Shown here: one piece after another, positions 1 through 10,300 of the stretch
Layout: each line of letters starts with the position of its first letter
Numbering within the stretch: position 1 is the stretch's first letter
Program-made: the position numbers and the translations under genes
The notes under the pieces: generated by a model
Told to the model about the DNA's origin: nothing
Databases searched by the model: none
The model's input: only the letters and a program-made list of their open reading frames with translations
DNA from: Bombella pluederhausensis
GTDB lineage: Bacteria > Pseudomonadota > Alphaproteobacteria > Acetobacterales > Acetobacteraceae
Assembly: GCF_026385525.1 (NCBI RefSeq)
Contig: NZ_JANIDY010000003.1
Coordinates: 186,001-250,000 of the forward strand
Reading direction: 5' to 3'
DNA: 64,000 nucleotides

Positions 1-2
1 AA

Positions 3-1565
3 CTGCACGGCACCGGGTTGTCACCAGATACGGTCCGGCAGGCATGGTTTCTTCCGCAGGAAGGGGGCGTGATTGCCCAGAATGTGCCGCAGGCTCTGGC
101 TGTAAGTGTCGGGCATCTGAGCCTCCAGTTGAAACCGGACCCTTACGCACATCCGCCCTTCTGGCAGAAGGAGCTGGCGGGCGTGGCTGTATTGGTGGAT
201 GGGGCTGGCAATCAGTCGGCGCTGCATCTGGTGGCCTCGCCCATAGCGGCTGGTGAGGTCCGTCCGGCAGGCACAAGCTCATCAGCCGCAGGGTTGTGGA
301 GCAGCCTGCTCTCGGCATTTCTGGGGGGCGTCATCCTCAATCTCATGCCTTGTGTTTTTCCTGTGTTGGCTATGAAACTGCTGTCCTTTGCTCAGATGGG
401 GGGGGCTGGCTGGCGGACCCGTATGCGGAGTGCGGCCTTCTATAGTGCGGGTGTCATGGGCTGCTTTGCGGCCCTTGGGGCTGTGATGATGGGGTTGCGC
501 TATGGCGGGGCCGCTGTGGGCTGGGGGTTCCAGTTTCAGTCATCTGCCTTTGTGGTCGGGGTTGGCTGGCTGCTTTTTGTCATGGCGCTGAATCTTCTGG
601 GTGTGTTCCAGATCACGGGCGGGCGTCTGACCGGGCGTGCCGGGCAGGCTGTGGCGGGTCATGGCCCAGCCAGTGATTTGATGGCTGGTCTGCTTGCTGT
701 GATCGTGGCAACGCCGTGCACGGCGCCTTTTATGGGGGTTGCCATTGCGGCGGCGCTGGGCGGGCCTGTCTGGGCCGGGCTGCTGGTTTTTCTTGCTATG
801 GGGGCGGGGCTGGCGGCACCTTATGTCATTCTGGCGGCTGTGCCGGGGCTGGCCCGGCGTCTTCCTCGGCCCGGCGCGTGGATGGAATGGCTGAAGCAGT
901 TATTGGCCTTTCCGTTATTGGCCAGTTGTGTGTGGCTACTCTGGGTGGCTGTGCTGCAACGGGGTGGTGATGCCGTACTGCTCATGGCCGGAGGGGCCGT
1001 CTTATTGGGGGTGGCAGGCTGGCTGTATGGTCTGGCACAACAGCGGGCTATGGTGGGGGGAGCTTCCAGAATTGTCCTGACCTGCCGGGTGTTGGCAGGG
1101 TTGTGTGTTCTGGCCTGTCTGGTGGGGTTGGGTCGGAGCGTGACAGCAGGCGAGGAAAATCCGCTTCCATCATCCCCTTCTTTGGCAGAGGCTGGGCAGC
1201 AGGCCCCTGCCGTAGAACCGTTCTCGGATGAACGTCTGGCGGCATTGAGGGCAGAAAGGAAGCCTGTTTTTGTGGATATGACGGCCTCATGGTGCGTGAC
1301 CTGCATGGTCAATGAGCATGTTGCGCTGGATATTCCATCAGTGAAAAAGGCCTTCCGGGATCATGGCGTGACCATTTTGCGGGGGGACTGGACCCGCCGG
1401 GATGAACGGATCACGGCGTTCCTTCGGGCTCATGGGCGTGATGGTGTGCCGCTCTATCTGTACTATCCGCCGGGAGGGGGAGAGGCGCAGGTACTGCCAC
1501 AGATACTGACGCCCGGTCTGGTCATGGGGGTTCTGTCATCTGCTCGTTCGGGGAAAGCGCCATAA
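3..1565 (+). CDS. dsbD: DsbD/ScsB-family thiol:disulfide transporter (5' end outside window)
   Basis: The reading frame is open from the first complete codon, so the start lies upstream and only the end of the periplasmic N-terminal domain is present. A membrane domain follows with the two family cysteine motifs: MPCVFP (Cys about residue 117 counted from the window start) and TPCTAPF (Cys about 239). The C-terminal thioredoxin-like domain has WCVTC (Cys 431 and 434). DsbD-type proteins take electrons from cytoplasmic thioredoxin and pass them through the membrane cysteines to periplasmic partners for disulfide repair or cytochrome c maturation. All three cysteine sites needed for relay are intact. 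It ends about 110 bases before the glycosyltransferase, and nothing ties it to the biosynthetic locus. Family assignment is firm; the DsbD versus ScsB subtype is not settled. Confidence 0.9.
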   Translation: MHGTGLSPDTVRQAWFLPQEGGVIAQNVPQALAVSVGHLSLQLKPDPYAHPPFWQKELAGVAVLVDGAGNQSALHLVASPIAAGEVRPAGTSSSAAGLWSSLLSAFLGGVILNLMPCVFPVLAMKLLSFAQMGGAGWRTRMRSAAFYSAGVMGCFAALGAVMMGLRYGGAAVGWGFQFQSSAFVVGVGWLLFVMALNLLGVFQITGGRLTGRAGQAVAGHGPASDLMAGLLAVIVATPCTAPFMGVAIAAALGGPVWAGLLVFLAMGAGLAAPYVILAAVPGLARRLPRPGAWMEWLKQLLAFPLLASCVWLLWVAVLQRGGDAVLLMAGGAVLLGVAGWLYGLAQQRAMVGGASRIVLTCRVLAGLCVLACLVGLGRSVTAGEENPLPSSPSLAEAGQQAPAVEPFSDERLAALRAERKPVFVDMTASWCVTCMVNEHVALDIPSVKKAFRDHGVTILRGDWTRRDERITAFLRAHGRDGVPLYLYYPPGGGEAQVLPQILTPGLVMGVLSSARSGKAP

Positions 1566-1674
1566 AATTCGCGTGATGCTCTCCTTCCTTTTACTTCATG
1601 TTAATATGGGGTACGCGTTGCTGATCCGATGGGCGTAGCGGCCATATGAAGAACAGTTGGGGGAGAGCTGCCGG

Positions 1675-2652
1675 ATGGGGCGTATCATTTTTCTGAACTG
1701 CTATCCCCTTGACTGTATTTCGGGTGGGATAAAGACCACATACCGCCATGCGCTCATGTTGCAGCGTGAGGGGTTCAAGGTACAGGTCATTCAGCCCGGT
1801 GGGGCGCCCCCGTGGTTGGGGCGGGAGATGGTGTCTCTCGTCAGTCCGATGGTCTGTTCAATGATTACAGACCTTACGGCACAGGATGTGCTGGTTTTCC
1901 CTGAGACGCTGCGTGAATGGTATGCGGAGATGATCCGGGCGTCTGTCCGGGGAAAGAAGGTCATTTTCTGCCAGAATCCCTATTATTTCTTCACTTACCA
2001 GCCATCCCGCCAGAATTTGGAAGAATGGGGTGTGCGGCGTGTTTTGGCCCCGGGGGCGTATGCTGGCCGTATGCTTCAGACCGTTCTGGGGCTGGAAACG
2101 CCACCTGCCGTGACATCTCCTGTTGTGGATGGGTCTGTGTTCCGTCCTCGCACCAAGAAGCTTCAGATTGTTGTGGCTCATTGGAAGTGGCGCCAGCAGG
2201 AGCCGCTCCCTGATTACGCACAGGTGATCTTTCAGATGCTGATGCTGAAATACCCGCAATTTGCGGATGTCAGCCGGGTGTCTCTGCAGGAAAAGAGCGA
2301 AGATGAGGTGGCTGTTCTGTTGGGAGAGTCGGCGGTCTGCCTGTCTTTGGGGAGACTGGAATCTCTTGGTGTCATGGCGCTGGAGGCCATGGCATCAGAG
2401 TGCATTGTGGTGGGGTATCACGGTGGCGGTGGGCAGGATTATGCGACACCGCAGAATGGGTTCTGGCATTCACCGGAAGATATGGAAGGGGTTGTGGACT
2501 CTCTGGCCACGGCCCTGTCCGGCTTCATGACTGGAAATCCGGCCGTCATGAAGAAGGTGGAGCAGGGGCGTCTGACAGCACGGGCTTACGGCCCGCAACG
2601 GGTCAGTGAGCAGTTGCGGCAGGTTTACGGTCAGCTATTGCAGGAAGGTTAA
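1675..2652 (+). CDS. Glycosyltransferase, GT4-like (GT-B fold)
   Basis: A 325-residue protein with an N-terminal Rossmann half containing a Gly-Gly-Ile-Lys-Thr segment, as in GT-B acceptor loops (about residues 15-19). The C-terminal half has the E-x7-E retaining-transferase signature (Glu229 in ESLGVMALE to Glu237) followed by a glycine-rich GGGGQD stretch. The ATG at 1675 is preferred over an upstream in-frame TTG at 1657 because a GGGGGAG ribosome site lies 9 bases before it. It is the first gene of a same-strand series that continues into the AMP-ligase homologue, PKS, acyl-AMP ligase and heptosyltransferases, so it may glycosylate the cluster product or a surface carrier. Sugar donor and acceptor cannot be read from sequence. 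No signal peptide is seen; it is expected in the cytoplasm. Confidence 0.8.
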   Translation: MGRIIFLNCYPLDCISGGIKTTYRHALMLQREGFKVQVIQPGGAPPWLGREMVSLVSPMVCSMITDLTAQDVLVFPETLREWYAEMIRASVRGKKVIFCQNPYYFFTYQPSRQNLEEWGVRRVLAPGAYAGRMLQTVLGLETPPAVTSPVVDGSVFRPRTKKLQIVVAHWKWRQQEPLPDYAQVIFQMLMLKYPQFADVSRVSLQEKSEDEVAVLLGESAVCLSLGRLESLGVMALEAMASECIVVGYHGGGGQDYATPQNGFWHSPEDMEGVVDSLATALSGFMTGNPAVMKKVEQGRLTARAYGPQRVSEQLRQVYGQLLQEG

Positions 2653-2802
2653 CGGGAAGATTAACGACCGTCAGGAAAAAAATATTCTGTAGGGATGTTT
2701 TCATCGCCCATCAACGATATAAAAGCCATTCATTAATATATGGGTCTACTGGTTCGGGCTAGGTGGACCGTTTCATGTCATGGCGTATAGGAGGATGCGG
2801 AG

Positions 2803-4314
2803 ATGCTGGATCGTTTTGTGGCATACAATGCCCGCTGCGCTGGTGAAGCTGCGGCATTTGGCAGCCTCTCCCGCCATCGTTCCTATGCCCTTTTGGAGGC
2901 AACAGTCAGTCGTTTGGCCCGTGCGCTGGAGGGGTTGCGGAATCTTACCCCCCGGCGTGTGGCGGTGCAGTGTCCCGATACATGGCGGCATTGGGCATTG
3001 ACCCTTGCCCTAGGAAGGCTGGGACTGACCACGGCCTCCTTGCCGAATGGCGAAGTATCTGCCGAAGAATTGGCTGTACTCCAGCCTGACCTTATCATTC
3101 TTCATGGTGTTGGCGGTATGCCAGCCGGTGAAGGGCGGCTTGTACTGAAAGATGATTGGTTCGATAGAGTGCTGGATGGTGTGGAGCGGGATAATGCGTC
3201 ACATTATTACCCGCCTGTGCCGGTGGATCGTTCAGCCCCCTGTCGGGCAGCTCTGGCCTGCGGAACGGATCGTGACTTCCATCTGATGGAGCTGAGCTTT
3301 GCCGAGGTGGAGGCTCAACTGCACCGGCTGATCTATCACGATATGGCGGAGTTCTTTGCCCGTAATACCAGCCGCCGCACCCGTATGACGGAGAAGCCGC
3401 AGCTGCTCTGTTCAATTGGACCCCAGTCTTTGAGCGGGTTCCTCATGGCGGGGGCGGCTCTGGCTGGTGGTACGACATTGCGGAGTAGTGATTCCCAGAA
3501 TATCGGTGCTGAAGTCATGCAGGCCTCTGCCCTGATGATTGTGATGACACCAGCCCATCTGGAGCATCTTCTGAGGGCACTGCCACCGGGAATGAAGCCG
3601 GTGAACCACATTTATCTCAGCGTGGTGGGCGGGAAGTTGTCTTCCGGTACGTTGGCCCGGACAAAAGAGCGTTTCACGCCACATGTTCAGGTTGTGTACG
3701 GCACGGATGAGTGTGGCATCGTAGCTGCCATTGCTGCAGAGAAGCGGCAGGCTGATGATGATGTTGGTCCTCCTCTGCCGTGGGTTGAAGTGGAAGTCGT
3801 GGATACCGAAGGGAACAGGCTCCCCGCTGGAAAAGTGGGGGAGATACGCATTCGGGGTGGTGGTGTCGTGCGTGGCTATCTGGATGACAGCCCGGCCGGG
3901 GCTCGCCGTTTTCGTGATGGATGGTTCTATTCAGGTGATCTGGGCACGTTCTCCGCTACGGGGGCGTTGCAGCTTCGGGGGCGGGTGGATTCTCTTGTCA
4001 ATATTGGCGGTGCCAAGTTTGACCTTGGCGTGGTGGAGGAGATTCTGCGTTCCGAACCTCGCATCAGGGATGTTGGTGTGTTCACGCTAGAGAACAGGCG
4101 GGGGACAGAGCAGTTCTATGCCGCTCTTGTGTCTCATGAGGCATTTGACAGTGAGGCACTTTCGGCCCGCTTGCGCCAGCGTTATGTGGCCCTGCCGCCT
4201 GTGACCATGGTCTGGGTGCCGGAAATTCCCCGGACAAGAGAAGGTCATGTGGATAGGGGGCGGCTGAAGGCTTCTCTAAAAGATTATATCCGCCAGGAGC
4301 TGGACCCCCGGTAA
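2803..4314 (+). CDS. AMP-binding-family protein with degenerate active site
   Basis: This 503-residue protein has the overall layout of an acyl/aryl-AMP ligase. The A5-like YGTDECG, the A7 WFYSGDLG and the A8 hinge GRVDSLVNIGGAKF are all clear. The ATP P-loop is not: the stretch around residues 152-160 reads ACGTDRDFH where active enzymes have a TSGTTGRPKG type sequence, so the P-loop lysine is lost. In the A10 position the catalytic lysine is replaced by His482 (GHVDR instead of GKxxR). Known enzymes need both for efficient adenylation, so this may be a non-adenylating acyl-binding, scaffolding or transferase protein, or use another chemistry. AGGAGG sits 8 bases before the ATG. It precedes the PKS by 66 bases on the same strand. 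Confidence 0.75.
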   Translation: MLDRFVAYNARCAGEAAAFGSLSRHRSYALLEATVSRLARALEGLRNLTPRRVAVQCPDTWRHWALTLALGRLGLTTASLPNGEVSAEELAVLQPDLIILHGVGGMPAGEGRLVLKDDWFDRVLDGVERDNASHYYPPVPVDRSAPCRAALACGTDRDFHLMELSFAEVEAQLHRLIYHDMAEFFARNTSRRTRMTEKPQLLCSIGPQSLSGFLMAGAALAGGTTLRSSDSQNIGAEVMQASALMIVMTPAHLEHLLRALPPGMKPVNHIYLSVVGGKLSSGTLARTKERFTPHVQVVYGTDECGIVAAIAAEKRQADDDVGPPLPWVEVEVVDTEGNRLPAGKVGEIRIRGGGVVRGYLDDSPAGARRFRDGWFYSGDLGTFSATGALQLRGRVDSLVNIGGAKFDLGVVEEILRSEPRIRDVGVFTLENRRGTEQFYAALVSHEAFDSEALSARLRQRYVALPPVTMVWVPEIPRTREGHVDRGRLKASLKDYIRQELDPR

Positions 4315-4380
4315 CGTAGGGCCCTTCCCGAAATAGTGAAAATAGCTGTCGAGACGATCGAAAACAGGAACGGAATCACG

Positions 4381-7300
4381 ATGAGCCAGACATATAATCC
4401 CGATGAAATTGCCATCATTGGCGTTGGCTGTGTGTTGCCTGCCGGACTGGGGGACAAGGAAGCTCTCTGGCAGTTCCTGCTGGAGCGCCGGGATGGCTGT
4501 GTGGCCGTGCCTGCCGATCGTTGGGGGCGGAAGCGGTTCTATGACCCGGTGGACCAGACACCGGGCAAGACGACCATGCAGTATGGTCACTTCATGAACC
4601 CGGATGACCATCAGTTCGAGCCGCTTTTCTTCGGCATTTCCCCGCGTGAGGGAATGGTCATGGACATCCAGCAGCGCCTTCTTCTGGGTGTGGCGTGGCG
4701 TGCGATGGAGAACGCAGGCGTCATCGCCAGTTCGCTGGCAGGCACCCGTACCGGTGTCTTCATGGGAAGCTTCACGCAGGATCAGCTTGTCCAGTGTGGC
4801 AGTCCCTTCATGCAGTCGCAGATCCGGGACCAGTTTGCAGCCGTCTCCGCCGGGATGACCATGTATGCGGCCCGTATTGCCCATGTGTTCGGGTTGCAGG
4901 GGCCAGCCATCGCCATGGATACGGCCTGTTCCTCCTCTCTGGTGGCGCTGCATCAGGCATGCAACAGCCTGCGTCTTGGTGAGTGTGATGTGGCTCTGGC
5001 TGGTGGCGTGAATTTCATGGCCTCCCCGCAGACGGCCATGCTCATGACGAAGGGGCACTTCCTTGCCAAGGATGGCCGGTCCAAGTCCTTCGCGGCGGAT
5101 GCGGATGGCTATGGGCGTGGCGAAGGCTGTGTCATTCTGATGCTCAAGCGTCTGAAGGACGCCATGCGGGATGGTGATGACATTCGGGGCGTTGTGTGCA
5201 GTTCCGGTGTGAATCAGGATGGCCGCACGCCAGTGCTGACCATGCCGGACGCCGATGCTCAGGAAACGCTGATCCGTGACGTGCTGCGTCGTGCCAATGT
5301 CGAAGCGCAGGATGTGGCCTATGTTGAGGCCCATGGTACGGGGACACCGGTGGGTGACCCGATCGAGGTTAAGGCCATTGCACAGGCCATCGGCCAGTAT
5401 CAGCCCGAGGGCCAGAAGGTGCTCATCGGTTCCGTGAAGGCCAATCTGGGCCATATGGAAGCGGCAGCGGGTGGTGTGGCCGTGCTCAAGACCATGCTGT
5501 GTCTGGAACATGGCAAGGTGCCCGGTCAGGCCAACCTGAAGGAGCTGAACCCGGCCATTCCGTTCGATGATTACCGTGTTCAGGTGGCGCAGGGTGAGGC
5601 AACGCCTCTGCCAGAGCGTGACCGGCTTTATGCGGTCGTCAATTCTTTCGGCTATGGCGGCACCAATGCGGTGGCCCTGCTGCGCCGCCCGACGGAAACG
5701 GAGCGGAATTCAGCACGGCGCAAGGCTGTCCGGGAACACAGGCTGAAAGGCGTCCGCCCGACTGGCTTCATGCGGCGGGTGCCGCTGCTGCTCAGTGCGT
5801 TCTCGGAGGCCTCTCTGGGGCACATGGCCGGGGCCTATGCCAGCAGGCTGGATGAGGGCAAGGCCGAGCGGAGCACATGGGAGGCTCTCTGCTTCTCCGC
5901 AGCGCAATATCGGGCACGGTTCCGTCAGCGGGCTGTCATTCTTCCGGAGCAGGGTGAGAATGAGGTCGTGCAGGCGCATGAGGCCCTTCAGGCCCTGTCC
6001 GAAGGCAAGACACATCCGGCCCTGTTTACGGGCAAGGCCGTTGTGGATGAGGCCGTGAAGCCGGTCTTCCTATTCTCCGGCATGGGGCCGCAATGGTGGG
6101 GGATGGGTCGTTACCTTCTGCGTAAAGGCCCGGCAGATGTCCGTGCGCTGGCACAGCGCTGCGATGAGCTGTTCGTGAAACTGGCTGGCTGGTCCCTGCG
6201 GGAGGAACTGCTGAAGCCTGAATCCAAGTCCCGCGTGCAGGAGACGGAAGTCGCCCAGCCTGCCATCTTCCTCGTGCAGGTCTGTCTGGCAGCGTTCTTT
6301 ACCCGTCATGGCGTGATGCCGGGTGCCATCATCGGCCATAGTGTGGGTGAGGTTGCTGCGGCTTATGTCAGCGGTGCGCTGGAGCTGGAAGATGCCGTGA
6401 CGGTCATCTATCATCGCAGCCGCCTGCAGGCGACACGGGCAGGCAAGGGTACCATGCTGGCCGTTGGCATGAGCCGCAACGTGCTGGAAGGGCGTCTTGA
6501 AGCCTTCAAGGGCAAGCTGACCATTGCGGCCATCAACAGTAGTGAATCCTGCACCGTGGTTGGGCCCCGCAAGGAGCTGGAGGCTCTGGAGGCAGGCTGC
6601 ACGAAGGAAGGCGTCTTTGCCCGCTTCCTGAAAGTGGACGTGCCCTATCACAGCCCGGAAATGGCAGCGATCGAGAAGAAGATGCTGTCCTCTCTGGCAC
6701 ATATCAAACCGAAGGCACCGACTGTTCCGCTCTATTCCACCGTCACGGGCAAGGTATGGGAAGAAAACGAACGGCATGATGCGGCCTACTGGTATGCCAA
6801 TGCCCGCGAGCCGGTGCTGTTCCATGATGCCATGCGGGCCATGCTGAAAGATGGCTATGCTGTCTTCCTTGAGCTGGCTGCTCACCCCGTTCTGGGTACG
6901 TCCGTGACAGGCTGTGCTGAGGAAGGCCGGTATGAAGTGGCTGTCATTCCGACATTGCGGCGTAAGCAGGATGATGCGGCAGGTCTGCTGCGGGCCCTCA
7001 TCCGTCTGACGCTCAGTGGAGCAGAACCGGACTGGCGCTATGTTCTGCGCCCGGAACGGACAGAACTGCCGCTTTATCGCTGGGAAGTGGAAAACAAGGC
7101 ATGGCTGGAGACGGAAGCCTCCCGCCGTGACCGTCTGGATGAACAGGTCCATCCTGTTCTTGGTACGCCGAGCTTGCTGGAAAGCCGGGCATGGCGTGCA
7201 GATATTGGTGTGGTGTCAATGGAGTGGCTGATGGACCATAAGGTCCATGGCATGGCCCTGTTCCCGGCTGCTGCCTATATTGAGGCCGCTCTGGCCGCTC

Positions 7301-10300
7301 ATTCCCAGCTGGAGGCCAAGGCCCCGGCCGTGATTGAGGAAGTGACGATCAACACGCCGCTGGTCGTGCAGGAAGGGCAGGCGCCTGTTGTCATGTGGCG
7401 TTTCGACATGACAACCCGCCGCCTCGTGTTCGACAGTGAAACGGTCTCATGGAACGGTGACTGGCAGGCTCACGGGCAGGCCACGGTCCTTCAGTCAGCA
7501 CCATGGTGTGCGGCTTCCGAGAAGAACAGGAACTTTGATTTCAAGGCCCTGTGTGCAGGGACGACCCGCTTCGAAGGGGCTGAGGTTTACAAGGCTTTCG
7601 CAGCCATGGGGCTGGATTATGGTCCGGCCTTCCAGACCATGCGTAACCTCTACCGTGGTGAGGGGTATTCTGTCGCCGAAGTGGTGCTTGGCGAGGCACA
7701 GGCAGCCACGCTGAAAGACTATCATCTGCATCCGGCCCTTCTGGATGGTGCCATGCATGCGCTCATCGGTGCCTTCCCGTTTGAGGAACAGAAGGACGTG
7801 TATGTTCCGGCGGCCATCGAGCGCATCAGCTATATGGGGCAGAAGGTGGATCGTGCCTATGTGAAGGCCACGCCGACCCTGCGGACCCATCGCAAGATTG
7901 TGGCTGACCTGCGGCTTTACACGATGGAAGGCGAGCTTCTCTGCGAGGTGCTCGGTCTGTGCTGTCGCCGTGTGGCCCGTAGCGGGAATGATGCGTCTTC
8001 TGCTGCCCGTCTGGTCTATGCCCCGAACTGGGTGAGCGCCGAGCGGCAGGTGCTGCTGAGCGAACCGCTGGCCGTTACCCTGCTTGGCGAGGGTGATGGG
8101 CTGGCGGCACAGGTCGCTGAACTGCTGAAGGATAATGGTGCTGACCTGACTGTCAGCGCCGGGCTGAGTGGGAAAGAGCTGGCCGACACGCTGGATCAGG
8201 AACCCTTCCTGAACAGGCAGCGTGCGCTGGTGCTGTTCCCACGGGCCGGGGATGACTACCAGCAGTGCCTTGAAGATATGGCCGCCTGTGTGGAGCTGCT
8301 CCAGCGTGTGCCGATGCGGGGACGCAAGCGGCGTCTGCCGGTCATCATCGTGACCCGTGGTGCTTATGATGTGGCCGGTCAGGCGCAGGCGCTTCAGCGT
8401 GCCTATCACGGGCTGTTCCGTGGTGCGGAAGCCGAGCGTATGGACCTTGCCATCCGGTGCGTGGACGTTCCGGCTGAAGGTGTCGAGGAGCTGCTGGAAG
8501 ACCTCGCTGCCGAGCTCGTTCTCGAAGACCCGTCAGAAGACACGGTCTGGCTGCGCCCGGCAACCGGGCAGTCCCCTGCCGAGAAGAAGACCGGGAAAGC
8601 CGCCAAGGCTGATGCCGGAAAGGCCGAAGAAGGTGAAGCCCCTGCTGCCGAGACGGTTGAACGTCTGGTACAGCGTCTGGTGTCCCCGCCGCTGGAGCCG
8701 GAACCCCAGCCCATCCCGCTGGAAGAGATCATGGGCGGCAAGGATGACGGCACCATTGGCGTGCGTCTGGAGTCCAGCAAGTCCGGTGCGCTGGAAGGAG
8801 TGACATGGCAGGCTTTTGCCGTGCCGGAGCCGGGACCGGGTGAGGTCAAGATTCGGACCCGCATGGCCAGCCTCAACTTCAAGGACGTTCTCAAGGCCAT
8901 GTCTCTCCTGCCGGAGAGCGTGACGGAAGGGACCTTCAGTGGTGACGACCTCGGCCTTGAGTGCGTCGTGGAGGTCGAATCTGTCGGTGAGGGCGTTGAT
9001 AACATGAAGCCGGGCGACCTGTTCGCCCTCGTCTATCCAGACAGCTTCTCCTATCGCCGCATCGTGGGTGTGAAGGAGCTGGCCTATTGTGCTCTGCCGC
9101 TCTCCGAGGAGATGCTTCAGTTCCCGCTGGAGCAGATTGCCGGTGTGCCGTTGGTGTTCGTCACCTCCTATTACACGCTGGTCCATCTGGCCCAGCTTCA
9201 GGAAGGTGAAAGCGTTCTCATTCATGCCGGTGCCGGTGGTGTGGGGCAGGCTGCTATCCAGATCGCCAAGCTGAGAAAGGCCGTGATCTACAGTACGGCG
9301 GGTAACCCGGAGAAGCGTGAGTATCTGCGGGAGCAGGGCTGTGCGGGGGTCTGGGATTCCCGGACGCTGGAGTTTGTCGATGGTATCCGTGAGGCCACAA
9401 ATGGCCGTGGCGTGGATGTCGTGCTGAACTCCCTGCCCGGTGAAGCCATGGTGCACAGCCTGAAGCTGGTGGCACCGATGGGCCGCTTCGTGGAGATCGG
9501 CAAGCGTGACATTGTGGAACATCGGGCACTGGACCTGATGCCTTTCAATGAAAATCTGGCCTATTTCTCCTTCGACATGGACCGGATGATGCCGCATGAG
9601 AAGCTCTATGGCATCATGGACGAGATCATGCTTCTGGCCCGTCAGGGCAAGCTGTCCTTCCCGCAGACCCGTATCTTCAAGGCTGCCGAAGCGTCCGAGG
9701 CGTTCCGTTACCTCATGTCATCCCGTCATATCGGCAAGATCATGATTTCCTATGAGGACATGAGTGGTCTCAAGGCCCGTCCGCTGCCACGGGTTCTGCC
9801 GGGTTTCAGCCGCAAGGGGGCCTATCTGGTTACGGGCGGCATGGGTGGCTTTGGCCTCAAGACGGCGGAGTATCTGCTGTCTCAGGGTGCTGGTGTGCTG
9901 CATCTGGTGGGACGCTCCCTGCCGAAAGACCCGGAGCGGAAGAAAGCCATCGCCACCCTGAAGAAGCTGGCTGAAAGTGCTGGTGGCAAGGTCGTGACGC
10001 ACCGTCTGGACGTGACGGATAATGGGGCTGTCAGCAAGCTGGTCAAAAAGCTGGCCCGTGAGGATATGCCCCTGCGGGGTGTCTTCCATGCGGCTGGTGT
10101 GGTGGATGACCAGCTCATCAGCAAGATGGATGCTGCAAATGTGGCTCATGTCATGGCGCCCAAGGTTCTGGGTGCGCAGGCACTGGATGAAGCCACGCGT
10201 GGGCTGGAGCTGGATCACTTCGTGCTCTATTCTTCCTTCACGGCGGAAATCGGCAATCTGGGGCAGAGCAGCTATATTGCTGCCAACAGCTACCTGAATG

